A stretch of 64,000 bases of DNA from Streptomyces sp. M92 (GTDB lineage Bacteria; Actinomycetota; Actinomycetes; Streptomycetales; Streptomycetaceae). The translations under genes were made by a program, and so were the position numbers. The DNA is taken from NCBI RefSeq assembly GCF_028473745.1, contig NZ_CP101137.1:248001-312000 (forward strand), written 5' to 3'. Under the pieces are notes generated by a model. It worked only from the letters and a program-made list of their open reading frames with translations, did not search any database and was not told the origin of the DNA. Shown here piece after piece: positions 17,217 to 30,129 of the stretch (positions are counted from its first letter, which is position 1; every line of letters begins with the position of its first letter).

Positions 17217-18152
17217 GTGGATTCCGAGTCCACCGTCACGACCTGTTACCGCCATCCCGCGGTGGAGTGTCATGTCCGCTGCATCCGTTGCGAGCGGTTC
17301 GTCTGCCCGGACTGCATGCGTGAGGCACCCGTCGGTCACCAGTGCCCCGAGTGCGCGAAGGAGGGCGCGCGGTCGGTGCGGCAGGCCCGGACCATCGCGG
17401 GCGGCCGGGTCTCGGCGACGCCGGTGGTGACGTATGCGCTGTTCGCGCTGAATGTGCTGGTGTATCTGGCGGAGGTGGTGCGGCCGGAGATCGTGGACCG
17501 GTTCTCCATGGTCGGTGCGCGGCTGGTCGGGCAGGGGGGCGGTTACCTGCCCGCCGACGGGGCGTACTTCGTCTTCGGGACGCTCCGGACGGAGGGCGTG
17601 GCCGGTGGTGAGTGGGAGCGGATGCTCACCAGCGCCTTCCTCCACGTGTCGCCGTTCGAGGGCGCGTTCGGGATCCTGCACATCACCATGAACATGGTGG
17701 CGCTGTGGCAGCTGGGGCGGGTGGTGGAGCTGATGCTCGGCCGGCTCCGCTTCGTGGTCCTGTACCTGGTGGCGGCGCTGGGCGGTTCCACGCTCCAGCT
17801 GGTGCTGGCCGATCCCGGGCAGTCCTCGGTCGGGGCGTCGGGTGCGGTCTTCGGCGTGGGGGCCGCGTACTACGTTCTGCACCGCCGGCTGGGCGCGGAC
17901 ATGACGGCGGTCAACCGTTTCGTGGTGCTCCTGCTGCTGTGGCTGGTGGTCTCGGCCGGGTTCACCTCCTGGCAGGGGCACCTGGGCGGTCTGCTGGCGG
18001 GCGGCGCGGTGGCCCTGGCCTTCGCCTACGCGCCCCGGGGCGGACGCCGGGCCCTCGTGCAGGCGGGGGTGTGCGCGGCGCTGCTGGCGCTGCTGGCGGT
18101 CGCGGCGGTGAGCAGGGTGACGGAGCTGACCGGTGGAGGCATATCCCTGTGA
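17217..18152 (+). CDS. Rhomboid-family intramembrane serine protease with N-terminal zinc-binding B-box-like domain
   Basis: Membrane protease that cleaves transmembrane substrates. Catalytic Ser209 lies in GASGAVFG and His255 in SWQGHLGG; the oxyanion-side HITMN is at about 155. Six hydrophobic segments run from residue 70 to 310. The first 50 residues hold clustered Cys/His (CYRHPAVECHVRCIRC, VCPDCM, HQCPEC), a B-box-like zinc module often fused to actinobacterial rhomboids and probably cytoplasmic. The GTG at 17217 is supported by GAGGAG 6 nt upstream. 311 residues is normal for this fused form. The substrates are unknown. Confidence 0.9.
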   Translation: MDSESTVTTCYRHPAVECHVRCIRCERFVCPDCMREAPVGHQCPECAKEGARSVRQARTIAGGRVSATPVVTYALFALNVLVYLAEVVRPEIVDRFSMVGARLVGQGGGYLPADGAYFVFGTLRTEGVAGGEWERMLTSAFLHVSPFEGAFGILHITMNMVALWQLGRVVELMLGRLRFVVLYLVAALGGSTLQLVLADPGQSSVGASGAVFGVGAAYYVLHRRLGADMTAVNRFVVLLLLWLVVSAGFTSWQGHLGGLLAGGAVALAFAYAPRGGRRALVQAGVCAALLALLAVAAVSRVTELTGGGISL

Positions 18153-18262
18153 GAGCCGTTCCCCGGTGAAACGCCCTGTGCGAGGTATACGGCGTCGGCA
18201 CGCCCGGCCTGCCAGGCGGGGACACGTACCGGTCGCCGCAGCCGCCTGCGGGCGCATGCGAC

Positions 18263-18303
18263 GGCGCCTGCCCCTTTGTCCGGTCGGGGACAGGGCAGGC
18301 GCC
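18263..18303. terminator. Terminator hairpin between the rhomboid gene and gltD
   Basis: Arms GGCGCCTGCCC and GGGCAGGCGCC, extended by TGTCC/GGACA inside. It lies in the 202-bp gap between the convergent rhomboid and gltD genes and can act for both. Confidence 0.75.
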
Positions 18304-18354
18304 ATCAGTGTTCCGTACGCCTTTGTACGGGACGTTCTTCGGTTGTTCCGTCCG

Positions 18355-19810
18355 TCAGACCGCGAGGGCGCGGTCGGTCGGGCGGATCGGGGCCGGCAGT
18401 TCGCTGGCCCCGGTCAGGAAGCGGTCGGCGCCGCGGGCGGCGGAGCGGCCCTCGGCGATCGCCCAGACGATGAGCGACTGGCCGCGGCCGGCGTCACCGG
18501 CGACGAACACACCCGGCACGTTGGTCTGGAAGTCGGCGTCCCGGGCGATGTTACCCCGTTCGTCGAGCTCCAGGCCGAACTGGTCGACCAGTCCGTTCTC
18601 CCGGTCGGTGCCGGTGAAGCCCATGGCGAGGGTGACGAGCTGGGCCGGGATCTTGCGCTCGGTGCCCGGCTTCGGGGTGAGCTTGCCCTCGACGAACTCG
18701 ACCTCGCTCATGTGCAGCCACTGGACGTTGCCGTCCTCGTCGCCCTCGAAGTGGGTCGTGGAGACGGCGTAGACCCGCTCGCCGCCCTCCTCGTGGGCGC
18801 TGGTGACCTTGTAGAGCATCGGGAAGGTCGGCCAGGGCTGGCGCACCGCGTCCCGCTCCTCGCCCGGCCGGGGCATGATCTCCAGCTGGGTGACGGAGGC
18901 GGCGCCCTGGCGGTGGGCGGTGCCCACGCAGTCGGCGCCGGTGTCGCCGCCGCCGATGACGACGACGTGCTTGCCCTCGGCCGTGATCGGGGGCGCCACG
19001 TAGTCGCCCTCCTGGACCTTGTTGGCCAGGGGCAGGTACTCCATCGCCTGGTGGATGCCGTTCAGCTCCCGGCCGGGGACCGGCAGGTCGCGGGCGGTGG
19101 TGGCGCCGGCGGCGATGACGACGGCGTCGTAACGCTTCTTGAGGTCGGTGGCCTTGAGGTCGCGGCCGATCTCGACGCCGGTGCGGAAGCGGGTGCCCTC
19201 CGCGCGCATCTGCTCGATGCGGCGGTTGATGTGCCGCTTCTCCATCTTGAACTCGGGGATGCCGTAGCGCAGCAGGCCGCCGACGCGGTCGGCACGCTCG
19301 TAGACGGCGACGGTGTGGCCGGCCCGGGTGAGCTGCTGGGCGGCGGCCAGGCCCGCGGGGCCGGAGCCGATGACGGCGACGGTCTTGCCGGACAGGCGCT
19401 CGGGGATCTGCGGGGCGACGTCCCCGGTCTCCCACGCCTTGTCGATGATGGAGACCTCGACGTTCTTGATGGTGACCGGCGGCTGGTTGATGCCGAGCAC
19501 GCACGCCGACTCGCACGGGGCCGGGCACAGGCGGCCGGTGAACTCCGGGAAGTTGTTGGTGGCGTGCAGGCGCTCCTGCGCGGCCTGCCAGTCCTCGCGG
19601 TAGGCGTAGTCGTTCCACTCGGGGATCAGGTTCCCGAGCGGGCAGCCGTTGTGGCAGAACGGGATGCCGCAGTCCATGCAGCGGCTGGCCTGCTTGCTGA
19701 TGATCGGCAGCAGGGAGCCGGGGACGTAGACCTCGTTCCAGTCCTTGACGCGCTCGCCCACGGGGCGGGTCTGGGCGACCTCGCGCCCGTGGTTCAGAAA
19801 GCCCTTGGGA

Positions 19811-19818
<8 letters not shown>
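18355..19818 (-). CDS. gltD: Glutamate synthase (NADPH) small subunit
   Basis: Supplies electrons from NADPH to the large subunit for glutamine + 2-oxoglutarate to 2 glutamate. Length is 487 residues. The N-terminal iron-sulfur ligands are present as [17 protein letters not shown] and [12 protein letters not shown]. The FAD site is [15 protein letters not shown] and the NADPH site [12 protein letters not shown]. The start overlaps the gltB stop by 8 bp, so the subunits are coupled. It is followed by a terminator at 18263-18303. All expected cofactor ligands appear intact. Confidence 0.97.
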
Positions 19819-24406
<4,588 letters not shown>

Positions 24407-24786
24407 CGGCTCTCCCGTCGTCGTCATCTGGCATGTGCAAAGTGCCGAGGGACGACGTTGGCCCTCTGCGTGGGATCAAAATTTCGTGCAGGTTACATGA
24501 TGGGGTGGTTCTCGGGAAGCGGGATAATCCGTTCCACCATACGGACACCGGGGGCTGCGGAGAGCGTTCCGCGCCCGGCGGTGGAGGCTGTGGGGACCGA
24601 GACGGACAGATCGATGCCCGTCGGCCCGAGGGCGCGGAGGGAGCTTCGTCGCCCACTCCGCGGGTGCGCGGTGGGCCTCGTTGCTCACAGCGCTTTCGGC
24701 TCATGCCCGGGGATCACACGCTCGAAACCAGCGAGTAGCAACTTCTGCGGCTACTTATGCGGCTCACCGCATAAGTCCGAGCCGGG
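24407..24786. other. Intergenic region upstream of gltB
   Basis: A 380-bp region between the gltB start and the stop of the metal-transporter gene (both on the minus strand). It holds the GlnR-like site at 24481-24496 and presumably the gltB promoter. It is more AT-rich than the genes, especially 24470-24545 and 24730-24790. I found no terminator with a U-tract, no tRNA and no convincing small ORF. Confidence 0.6.
24481..24496 (-). promoter_or_regulatory. Putative GlnR binding site upstream of gltBD
   Basis: On the minus strand the sequence reads GTAAC-CTGCAC-GAAAT, fitting the streptomycete GlnR a-b half-site pattern gTnAc-n6-GaAAc with one mismatch. GlnR is the global nitrogen regulator of actinomycetes. 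Only one of the usual two a-b pairs is seen. Confidence 0.55.
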
Positions 24787-25518
24787 CTATCCTACGGCCG
24801 TTCCGAACAGGCTGCCCAGGGCGTAGGTCACACCGGCCGCGGCACCACCGAGGGCGAGCTGCCGCAGACCGCTGTACCACCAGCTGCGCGCCGTCACCTT
24901 GGCGACCACCGCGCCGCACAGGAACAGACCGGCCAGCGCGAGGACCACGGCGGGCCACAGCGCACTGGCGCCGAGCAGGAACGGCAGGACGGGAAGCAGC
25001 GCGCCGAGCGCGAAGGATCCGAACGAGGACACGGCCGCGACCAGCGGGGACGGCAGGTCGGAGGGGTCGATGCCCAGCTCCTCGCGGGCGTGTATCTCCA
25101 GCGCCTGCTCGGGGTCGCGCGACAGCTGCCGGGCGACCTCGCGGGCGAGGCCGGCGTCCACGCCCCGCGCCTCGTAGAGCGCGGCGAGCTCGGCCTCCTC
25201 GTCCGCCGGGTGCTTGCGCAGCTCGCGGCGCTCGACGTCCAGCTCGGCCTCGACGAGTTCGCGCTGCGAGGCGACGGAGGTGTACTCGCCGGCCGCCATG
25301 GAGAAGGCGCCGGCGGCGAGACCCGCGAGTCCGCTGATCACCACGGTCTGCTGGCTCGCCGTACCGCCGGCGACACCGGTCATCAGGGCGAGGTTGGAGA
25401 CCAGGCCGTCCATGGCGCCGAAGACGGCGGGGCGCAGCCAGCCGCCGTTCACGTCGCGGTGGGTGTGGTTGTCGCGGTGCGCCTCGTGCAGCGGCGCCTC
25501 GGTCTCGATGATGGCCAT
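24787..25518 (-). CDS. VIT1/CCC1-family metal transporter
   Basis: Integral membrane protein predicted to move Fe(II) or Mn(II) out of the cytoplasm. 243 residues. The first helix region carries the family's DGLVSNLALMTGVAG, then GLAGLAAGAFSMAAGEYTSVASQRE, which contains Met/Glu residues used in transport. A hydrophilic metal-binding helical region with many Glu (ELVEAELDVERRELRKHPADEEAE) separates it from three C-terminal helices. A site resembling a DmdR/IdeR iron box lies 88-106 bp upstream, which would fit iron control. The gene is divergent from the ADP-ribosylglycohydrolase operon. Confidence 0.88.
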   Translation of the reverse strand: MAIIETEAPLHEAHRDNHTHRDVNGGWLRPAVFGAMDGLVSNLALMTGVAGGTASQQTVVISGLAGLAAGAFSMAAGEYTSVASQRELVEAELDVERRELRKHPADEEAELAALYEARGVDAGLAREVARQLSRDPEQALEIHAREELGIDPSDLPSPLVAAVSSFGSFALGALLPVLPFLLGASALWPAVVLALAGLFLCGAVVAKVTARSWWYSGLRQLALGGAAAGVTYALGSLFGTAVG

Positions 25519-25605
25519 ACGGGCCCCCCGGAAAGCTAGTCTGGACTGGGTCTACTTTTTAACAACACCCAATCTACGCCGCTCATTTCCGCTCCGCCAG
25601 CAAGG

Positions 25606-25624
25606 AAAGGCTGGGCTTACCTGC
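25606..25624 (-). promoter_or_regulatory. Iron-box-like element upstream of the VIT/CCC1 gene
   Basis: Reads AAAGGCTGGGCTTACCTGC on the plus strand and matches the DmdR/IdeR 19-bp consensus at 12 of 19 positions, including AGG and CTxACCT. It stands upstream of a TAGATT -10 candidate (minus strand, 25571-25576), a position used for activation rather than repression in other iron-storage genes. Tentative. Confidence 0.4.
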
Positions 25625-25751
25625 GGTTTTACCCTTTCTCGCTCATCCGTGATCTTCCCTGCACAGATGTCGTCCGGGTGACGCTGGGGTCCGCGAGGCT
25701 GCGACGCGTGCGGCACCGGGGACACATCCGCAAAGGGAGAGGAGAGGCCGC

Positions 25752-27689
25752 ATGGCATCCACCGCCTGCATCCCCCCGGCCCCCGCGCCCGGGGACGCCG
25801 TCGGACTCCGTGAGCGGGCCCGGGGCGCACTGCTGGGCCTGGCCGTCGGGGACGCGCTCGGAGCACCGGCCGAGAACATGAAGCCCTCCGAGATCCGCGC
25901 CCGCTGGGGGCGCATCACGGGCTACGTGACCCGCGAGCCGGCCGGCACCGACGACACCGAGTACGCGATCTTCTCCGGCCTGCTGCTGGCCCGGTACGGC
26001 GCCGCGCTCACCCCGGCCCACGTGGAGACGGCCTGGCACGAGTGGATCGCGGACCGGGAGGAGGGCCCGTTCCGGGGCGCCGGCTTCAGCGAGCGGGGCA
26101 CCCTGGAGAACCTGCGCCGCGGGCTGGCCGCGCCCATCTCCGCGCAGCACCGCCACGCGTGGAGCGACGGGCTCGCGATGCGGGCCGCGCCGCACGGTGT
26201 GTTCGCGGCGGGCCGGCCCGCCGAGGCCGCCCGGCTGGCGGCGATCGACGGCTCGGTCAGCCACGACGGCGAGGGCATCTACGGCGGCCAGGCGGTGGCG
26301 GCGGGGGTCGCGGCGGCGATGGCGGGGGCGCCGACCGACGCCGTGGTGGCCTCCGCGCTGGCCGTCGTCCCGGAGGACTCCTGGACGGCCCGCTGTCTGC
26401 GCCGGGCGATGACGGCGGCCCACCTCGGCGAACGCGCCGTCCGCTCCGCGGTGGTCATCGGCGGCTACCCCTGGACCGACCTGGCCCCCGAGGCGGTCGC
26501 CCTCGCCTTCGGGGCGTACGCGGCGGCCGACGGCGACTTCACGGACGCGGTGCTGACGGCCGTCAACATGGGGCGCGACGCCGACACCACGGCGGCGGTG
26601 GCGGGCGCCCTGGCCGGCGCGACCCGCGGCGCCGCCGCGATCCCGGCCGAGTGGGCGTCGGCGATCGGTCCGGCCCGCGGCAGCTGCCTGCCGGCGATGG
26701 CGGGGCACCATGTGCTGGAGGTGGCGGACCTGCTGACGCGGGCGGCGGCTCCCGGAGGAGCCGCCGGGGCACTCACGGCGGGCGCCGACGGCGTACCGAG
26801 CGGGTACGGCGCGCCCACCGGGCCCCGGGGCGACGGCTCCGCGCCGGGTGGCCTCCCGGAGATCACCGCCCCCGCGCACCCCGCACCGCCCCGGCTCCAG
26901 AGAAGCGGCTCCACGCCGGGCGACCTGCCGGGCATCGCCACCCCCGCACACCCCGCACCGCCCGGACCCCAAGCAAACAGCTCCACACCAGGCAACCCAC
27001 CAGACATCACCACCCCCGCACACCCCGCACCGCCCAGACCCCAAGCAAACAGCTCCACACCAGGCAACCCACCAGACATCACCACCCCCGCACACCCCGC
27101 ACCGCCCGGACCCCAAGCAAACAGCTCCACACCAGGCGACCTGCCCGGTATCGCCGCCCACCCCGCACCGGTCGGCCCCCCGGACAGCAGCCTCGCACCG
27201 GCCACACCATCAGGCGCCCACGCGGACGCCGTATGGCACGAGGCGATCACCGCGGGCACCGACGCCACAGGGACCGTGCCTGCCGGGCCCCCGGGCTGCG
27301 CCCCCGCACGGACCGCACCACCGAGCGCCCACGCCGACGCCGCCCGGCACAAGGCGCGCACCGCAAGCACCGGCAGCACACGACCCGCCCCACCCACCAC
27401 CACCAGGACCAGCACCAGCACCAGCACCAGCACCAGCACCAACGCCACACCGATCGCGGCACCCAGCGCCGAACACGACGCCGTACGCACGGGCGCGCAC
27501 CCGTCGTCGGCAGGCTCCCCCGGGACGAGTGGCCCAGACGCGCGGGACGCGGGAGCCCTCCCCGGCGGCCGGCACTCCGCACGCGCCGTCGGGCGGGCCG
27601 CCGTACCCACCGGCGCGGCCGACCCGGCCCCGGAACGCGCCCCCGGCGCGCAACCCGGCGACGAGGTCGCGGCGGAGGCGGCGCCGTGA
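25752..27689 (+). CDS. ADP-ribosylglycohydrolase-family protein 1 with repetitive disordered tail
   Basis: First gene of the six-gene operon. Residues 18-345 form an ADP-ribosylglycohydrolase (DraG/ARH) domain: GALLGLAVGDALGAPAE, metal ligands in GTDDTEY (66-70) and GRDADTTAAVAG (Asp276, Asp278). Such enzymes remove ADP-ribose from proteins or small molecules, or hydrolyse other N-ribosides, using two Mg ions. The remaining 300 residues are Pro/Ala/Thr/Ser-rich and of low complexity: four 24-residue repeats (about 372-468) and a (Thr-Ser) run. No export signal is seen. GGAGAGGAGAGG precedes the ATG. The stop overlaps the next GTG (GTGA). The tail is unlike other family members. Confidence 0.85.
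   Translation: MASTACIPPAPAPGDAVGLRERARGALLGLAVGDALGAPAENMKPSEIRARWGRITGYVTREPAGTDDTEYAIFSGLLLARYGAALTPAHVETAWHEWIADREEGPFRGAGFSERGTLENLRRGLAAPISAQHRHAWSDGLAMRAAPHGVFAAGRPAEAARLAAIDGSVSHDGEGIYGGQAVAAGVAAAMAGAPTDAVVASALAVVPEDSWTARCLRRAMTAAHLGERAVRSAVVIGGYPWTDLAPEAVALAFGAYAAADGDFTDAVLTAVNMGRDADTTAAVAGALAGATRGAAAIPAEWASAIGPARGSCLPAMAGHHVLEVADLLTRAAAPGGAAGALTAGADGVPSGYGAPTGPRGDGSAPGGLPEITAPAHPAPPRLQRSGSTPGDLPGIATPAHPAPPGPQANSSTPGNPPDITTPAHPAPPRPQANSSTPGNPPDITTPAHPAPPGPQANSSTPGDLPGIAAHPAPVGPPDSSLAPATPSGAHADAVWHEAITAGTDATGTVPAGPPGCAPARTAPPSAHADAARHKARTASTGSTRPAPPTTTRTSTSTSTSTSTNATPIAAPSAEHDAVRTGAHPSSAGSPGTSGPDARDAGALPGGRHSARAVGRAAVPTGAADPAPERAPGAQPGDEVAAEAAP
26867..27155 (+). repeat. 72-bp in-frame tandem repeats in ADP-ribosylglycohydrolase 1
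   Basis: Four head-to-tail 72-bp units, each encoding 24 residues. Units starting at 26939, 27011 and 27083 are nearly identical; the one at 26867 is diverged. The unit encodes TPAHPAPPxPQANSSTPG then NPPDIT or DLPGI. Copies 2-4 use CCA, ACA and GCA codons that the surrounding gene avoids. Confidence 0.9.
27408..27437 (+). repeat. Hexanucleotide repeat (ACCAGC)n encoding Thr-Ser
   Basis: Five perfect ACCAGC units in frame, giving (TS)5 within the disordered tail. A coding microsatellite whose copy number can change without shifting frame. Confidence 0.9.
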
Positions 27690-28951
27690 GCAGGGGGCGG
27701 CCCGGCGGGGAGGAGCCGGCCACCGTCGCGTACGTCGCCACGGCCGACGCGCCGGAGGCGTCGCCACCCGCCGGGAGCGGGCACCGGCCGGTGTCCGAGG
27801 CCGCCGCCGCGGCGACCCGCGCCGCCGGCGACCGCGTCGAGGGCCTCCTCCTCGGGCTGGCCGCCGGGGACGCCGCCGGGTGGCCCGCCGCCCGGCACCG
27901 GGCCGCGCGGATGCCCGAGTGGACCCGCCGCCTCACCCGTGAGCTGGACACCTTCGCCGAGCAGAATGCCACCACCACCCTCCCCGTGCCCATCGCCCTG
28001 AACCAGCCCCCGGAGCCGCTGCGCCTCGGCCCCTCCGACGACGCGGAGTGGGCGGCGTTCGCGGCGGAGGCGGTGCTGCGGGCCGGGGACGACGGCGCGC
28101 TCGGGGATCTGAGCCGGGAACGGCGGATGCGGGCCGCGATCGACCTGACCTGGAACGCCGCCGCCAGCGAGGTGGCCGCGGCGACGGAACGCGCCCCGGA
28201 GCCGGAGTCGGCGGTACTGCCGCTGCGGGCCCGCATCTCGGTCCGGGCCGGGCTGGGCAACCTCGCCGCCGGCCTGCGCCCGCCCGCCACCGGCCACGAC
28301 AACCCGCACTACTTCGACGACGCCGCCTGCGTCCGCGCCTGCGTCCTCGCCGTCGCCCACCCCGGCGACCCGCGGGCCGCAGCCGACCTGGCCGAGTTCG
28401 ACGCCCGCTACACCCAGGACGGCGACGGGGTGCACGGCGCCCGCGCCATGGCGGCGGCGCTGGCCCGCGCCCTCGGCGGCGGCGAGGTACCCGCCTGCGT
28501 CACGGCCGCGCTCGCCGAGCTGCCGCCGGAGACGGAGATCGGCCGTAACGCCCGTCAGGCACTGGCCCTCGCGGCTGACGCGGAGAGCACCTTCGCACTG
28601 GTCCCGCTGCTGGAACACCAGATCGTCGACCACGTCTACAGCTACGGCATCGCCGCCGCCGAGACCGTCCCGGTCGCCCTCGCCCTGACCGTCGCCGCCG
28701 AAGGCCGCATCGCTCAGGCGGTGCCGGCGGCGGCCTGCCTCTCCCGGGTCGCGGACTCCGCCCCGGCGCTGGCCGGCGCCCTCACCGGCGCGCTGGGCGG
28801 CGGCGCGGCGATCCCCGCCTCCTGGCGCGAGACCTGCCGCACCCTCCCCGGCTGCGTACTGCCCCGGCTCACCGGCACCGACCTGGTCGAACTCGCCGGA
28901 CTCCTGCACGCACGCACCGGCCCCGTCCGGAAAGGACCGCACCCGACATGA
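27686..28951 (+). CDS. ADP-ribosylglycohydrolase-family protein 2, degenerate metal site
   Basis: Second paralogue, 421 residues. The overall frame of the family is kept (GLLLGLAAGDAAGWPAA near the start and GALTGALGGGAAIP near the end), but both metal motifs differ: the first reads PSDDAEW (Asp118-Asp119, with Ala for the Thr of TDDT) and the second RVADSAPALAG, where Val355 replaces the first Asp of DxD(S/T). Loss of that ligand usually means weak or no hydrolase activity, so a regulatory or binding role is possible. The GTG start overlaps the upstream stop (GTGA) and the ATGA end overlaps gene 3, so it is made in step with its neighbours. Confidence 0.8.
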   Translation: MSRGRPGGEEPATVAYVATADAPEASPPAGSGHRPVSEAAAAATRAAGDRVEGLLLGLAAGDAAGWPAARHRAARMPEWTRRLTRELDTFAEQNATTTLPVPIALNQPPEPLRLGPSDDAEWAAFAAEAVLRAGDDGALGDLSRERRMRAAIDLTWNAAASEVAAATERAPEPESAVLPLRARISVRAGLGNLAAGLRPPATGHDNPHYFDDAACVRACVLAVAHPGDPRAAADLAEFDARYTQDGDGVHGARAMAAALARALGGGEVPACVTAALAELPPETEIGRNARQALALAADAESTFALVPLLEHQIVDHVYSYGIAAAETVPVALALTVAAEGRIAQAVPAAACLSRVADSAPALAGALTGALGGGAAIPASWRETCRTLPGCVLPRLTGTDLVELAGLLHARTGPVRKGPHPT

Positions 28952-30129
28952 GGGACGACATGAGGACACCCGGCTCGCCCACCGCGTCCCTGGACGAACG
29001 CGTCACCGGCGCCCTCGTCGGCGCCGCCGTCGGTGACGCGCTCGGCGGCCCCGTCGAGGGCTACTCCCCCGCCCAGATCCTCGAACGCCACGGTGGTCGC
29101 GTCCACGGCGTCGTCGGCCCCTGGAACGGCGACGACTGGCGCACCGCCCGCCCCATCGCCCCGTACCACAAGGGCGACGGCCACGTCACCGACGACACCC
29201 TGATGACCCACGCGCTGGTCCGGGTGTACGGCACGGTCCGCGACCACCTCGACGCCCACGCCGTCGCCGAGCACCTGGTCCCGGACCTGATGACCAACCC
29301 TCGCTGGATCCCGGAGCTGGAGGCCGAGGCGCTCCCCCTCCAGCGGATCTTCCTGGCGGAGAAGTGGCTGGTGGCCCGGCTCCACTACGGCCACGTCGAC
29401 CCGCGCGAGGCGGGCACCGGCAACATCGTCAACTGCGGTGCCGCCATGTACATGGCCCCGGTCGGACTGGTCAACGCCGCCAACCCGGCCGCCGCCTACG
29501 CCGAGGCGCTGGACGTCGCGGGCGCGCACCAGTCGTCGTACGGCCGTGAGGCGGCCGGGGTCCTCGCGGCGGCGGTCGCCGCGGCCTGCGCGCCCGGGGC
29601 GACGCCGGACTCGGTGGTGGCCGCCTGTCTGTCGCTGGCCAAGGACGGCACACGGGCGGCGATCGACGCGGTCTGCGAAGTGGCCGCGCGGTACTCGGAC
29701 TTCGAGTCGGCGCTGACGCCGCTGCGGGAGGCGGTCGCCCCGTACGACACGGTCGGCCCGGACTACCGCGCGCCCTCGCTCGGCGCCCGCCGCCCGTCCC
29801 GGCTGCACGCGATCGAGGAACTGCCCGTCGCCCTCGGCATGCTGCTCGTCTCCGGCGGCGACTGGCGGCACGCGGTCCTCGGCGCGGTGAACTACGGGCG
29901 CGACTGCGACTCCATCGCCACGATGGCGGGCGCCTTGGCCGGGGCGCTGGGCTCACCGGTGCCGGAGGACTGGGCGAAGGCCGTCGCGGAGGCGAGCCGG
30001 CTCGACCTGTGGGAACCGGCGGCGACGCTCACCCGGGTCGCCCGCGAGGTCTTCGAGCGCGACGTACGGCGGCGCCGCGCCCACGAGGAGGCGTTCGCCG
30101 CGATCGGAGGCGCGGGATGCTCCGGCTGA
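28948..30129 (+). CDS. ADP-ribosylglycohydrolase-family protein 3
   Basis: Third paralogue, 393 residues, the most standard of the four. Motifs: GALVGAAVGDALGGPVEGY at the start, VTDDTLMT (Asp82-Asp83), and GRDCDSIATMAGALAGA near residue 318, giving a complete di-metal site. The insert WNGDDWRTARPIAPYHKGDGHV before the first motif and the NIVNCGAAMYMAPVGLVNA segment are intact. A catalytically competent hydrolase is likely; whether it acts on ADP-ribosylated protein or on a small N-riboside is unknown. It overlaps gene 2 by 4 bp and gene 4 by 13 bp. Confidence 0.88.
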   Translation: MRDDMRTPGSPTASLDERVTGALVGAAVGDALGGPVEGYSPAQILERHGGRVHGVVGPWNGDDWRTARPIAPYHKGDGHVTDDTLMTHALVRVYGTVRDHLDAHAVAEHLVPDLMTNPRWIPELEAEALPLQRIFLAEKWLVARLHYGHVDPREAGTGNIVNCGAAMYMAPVGLVNAANPAAAYAEALDVAGAHQSSYGREAAGVLAAAVAAACAPGATPDSVVAACLSLAKDGTRAAIDAVCEVAARYSDFESALTPLREAVAPYDTVGPDYRAPSLGARRPSRLHAIEELPVALGMLLVSGGDWRHAVLGAVNYGRDCDSIATMAGALAGALGSPVPEDWAKAVAEASRLDLWEPAATLTRVAREVFERDVRRRRAHEEAFAAIGGAGCSG

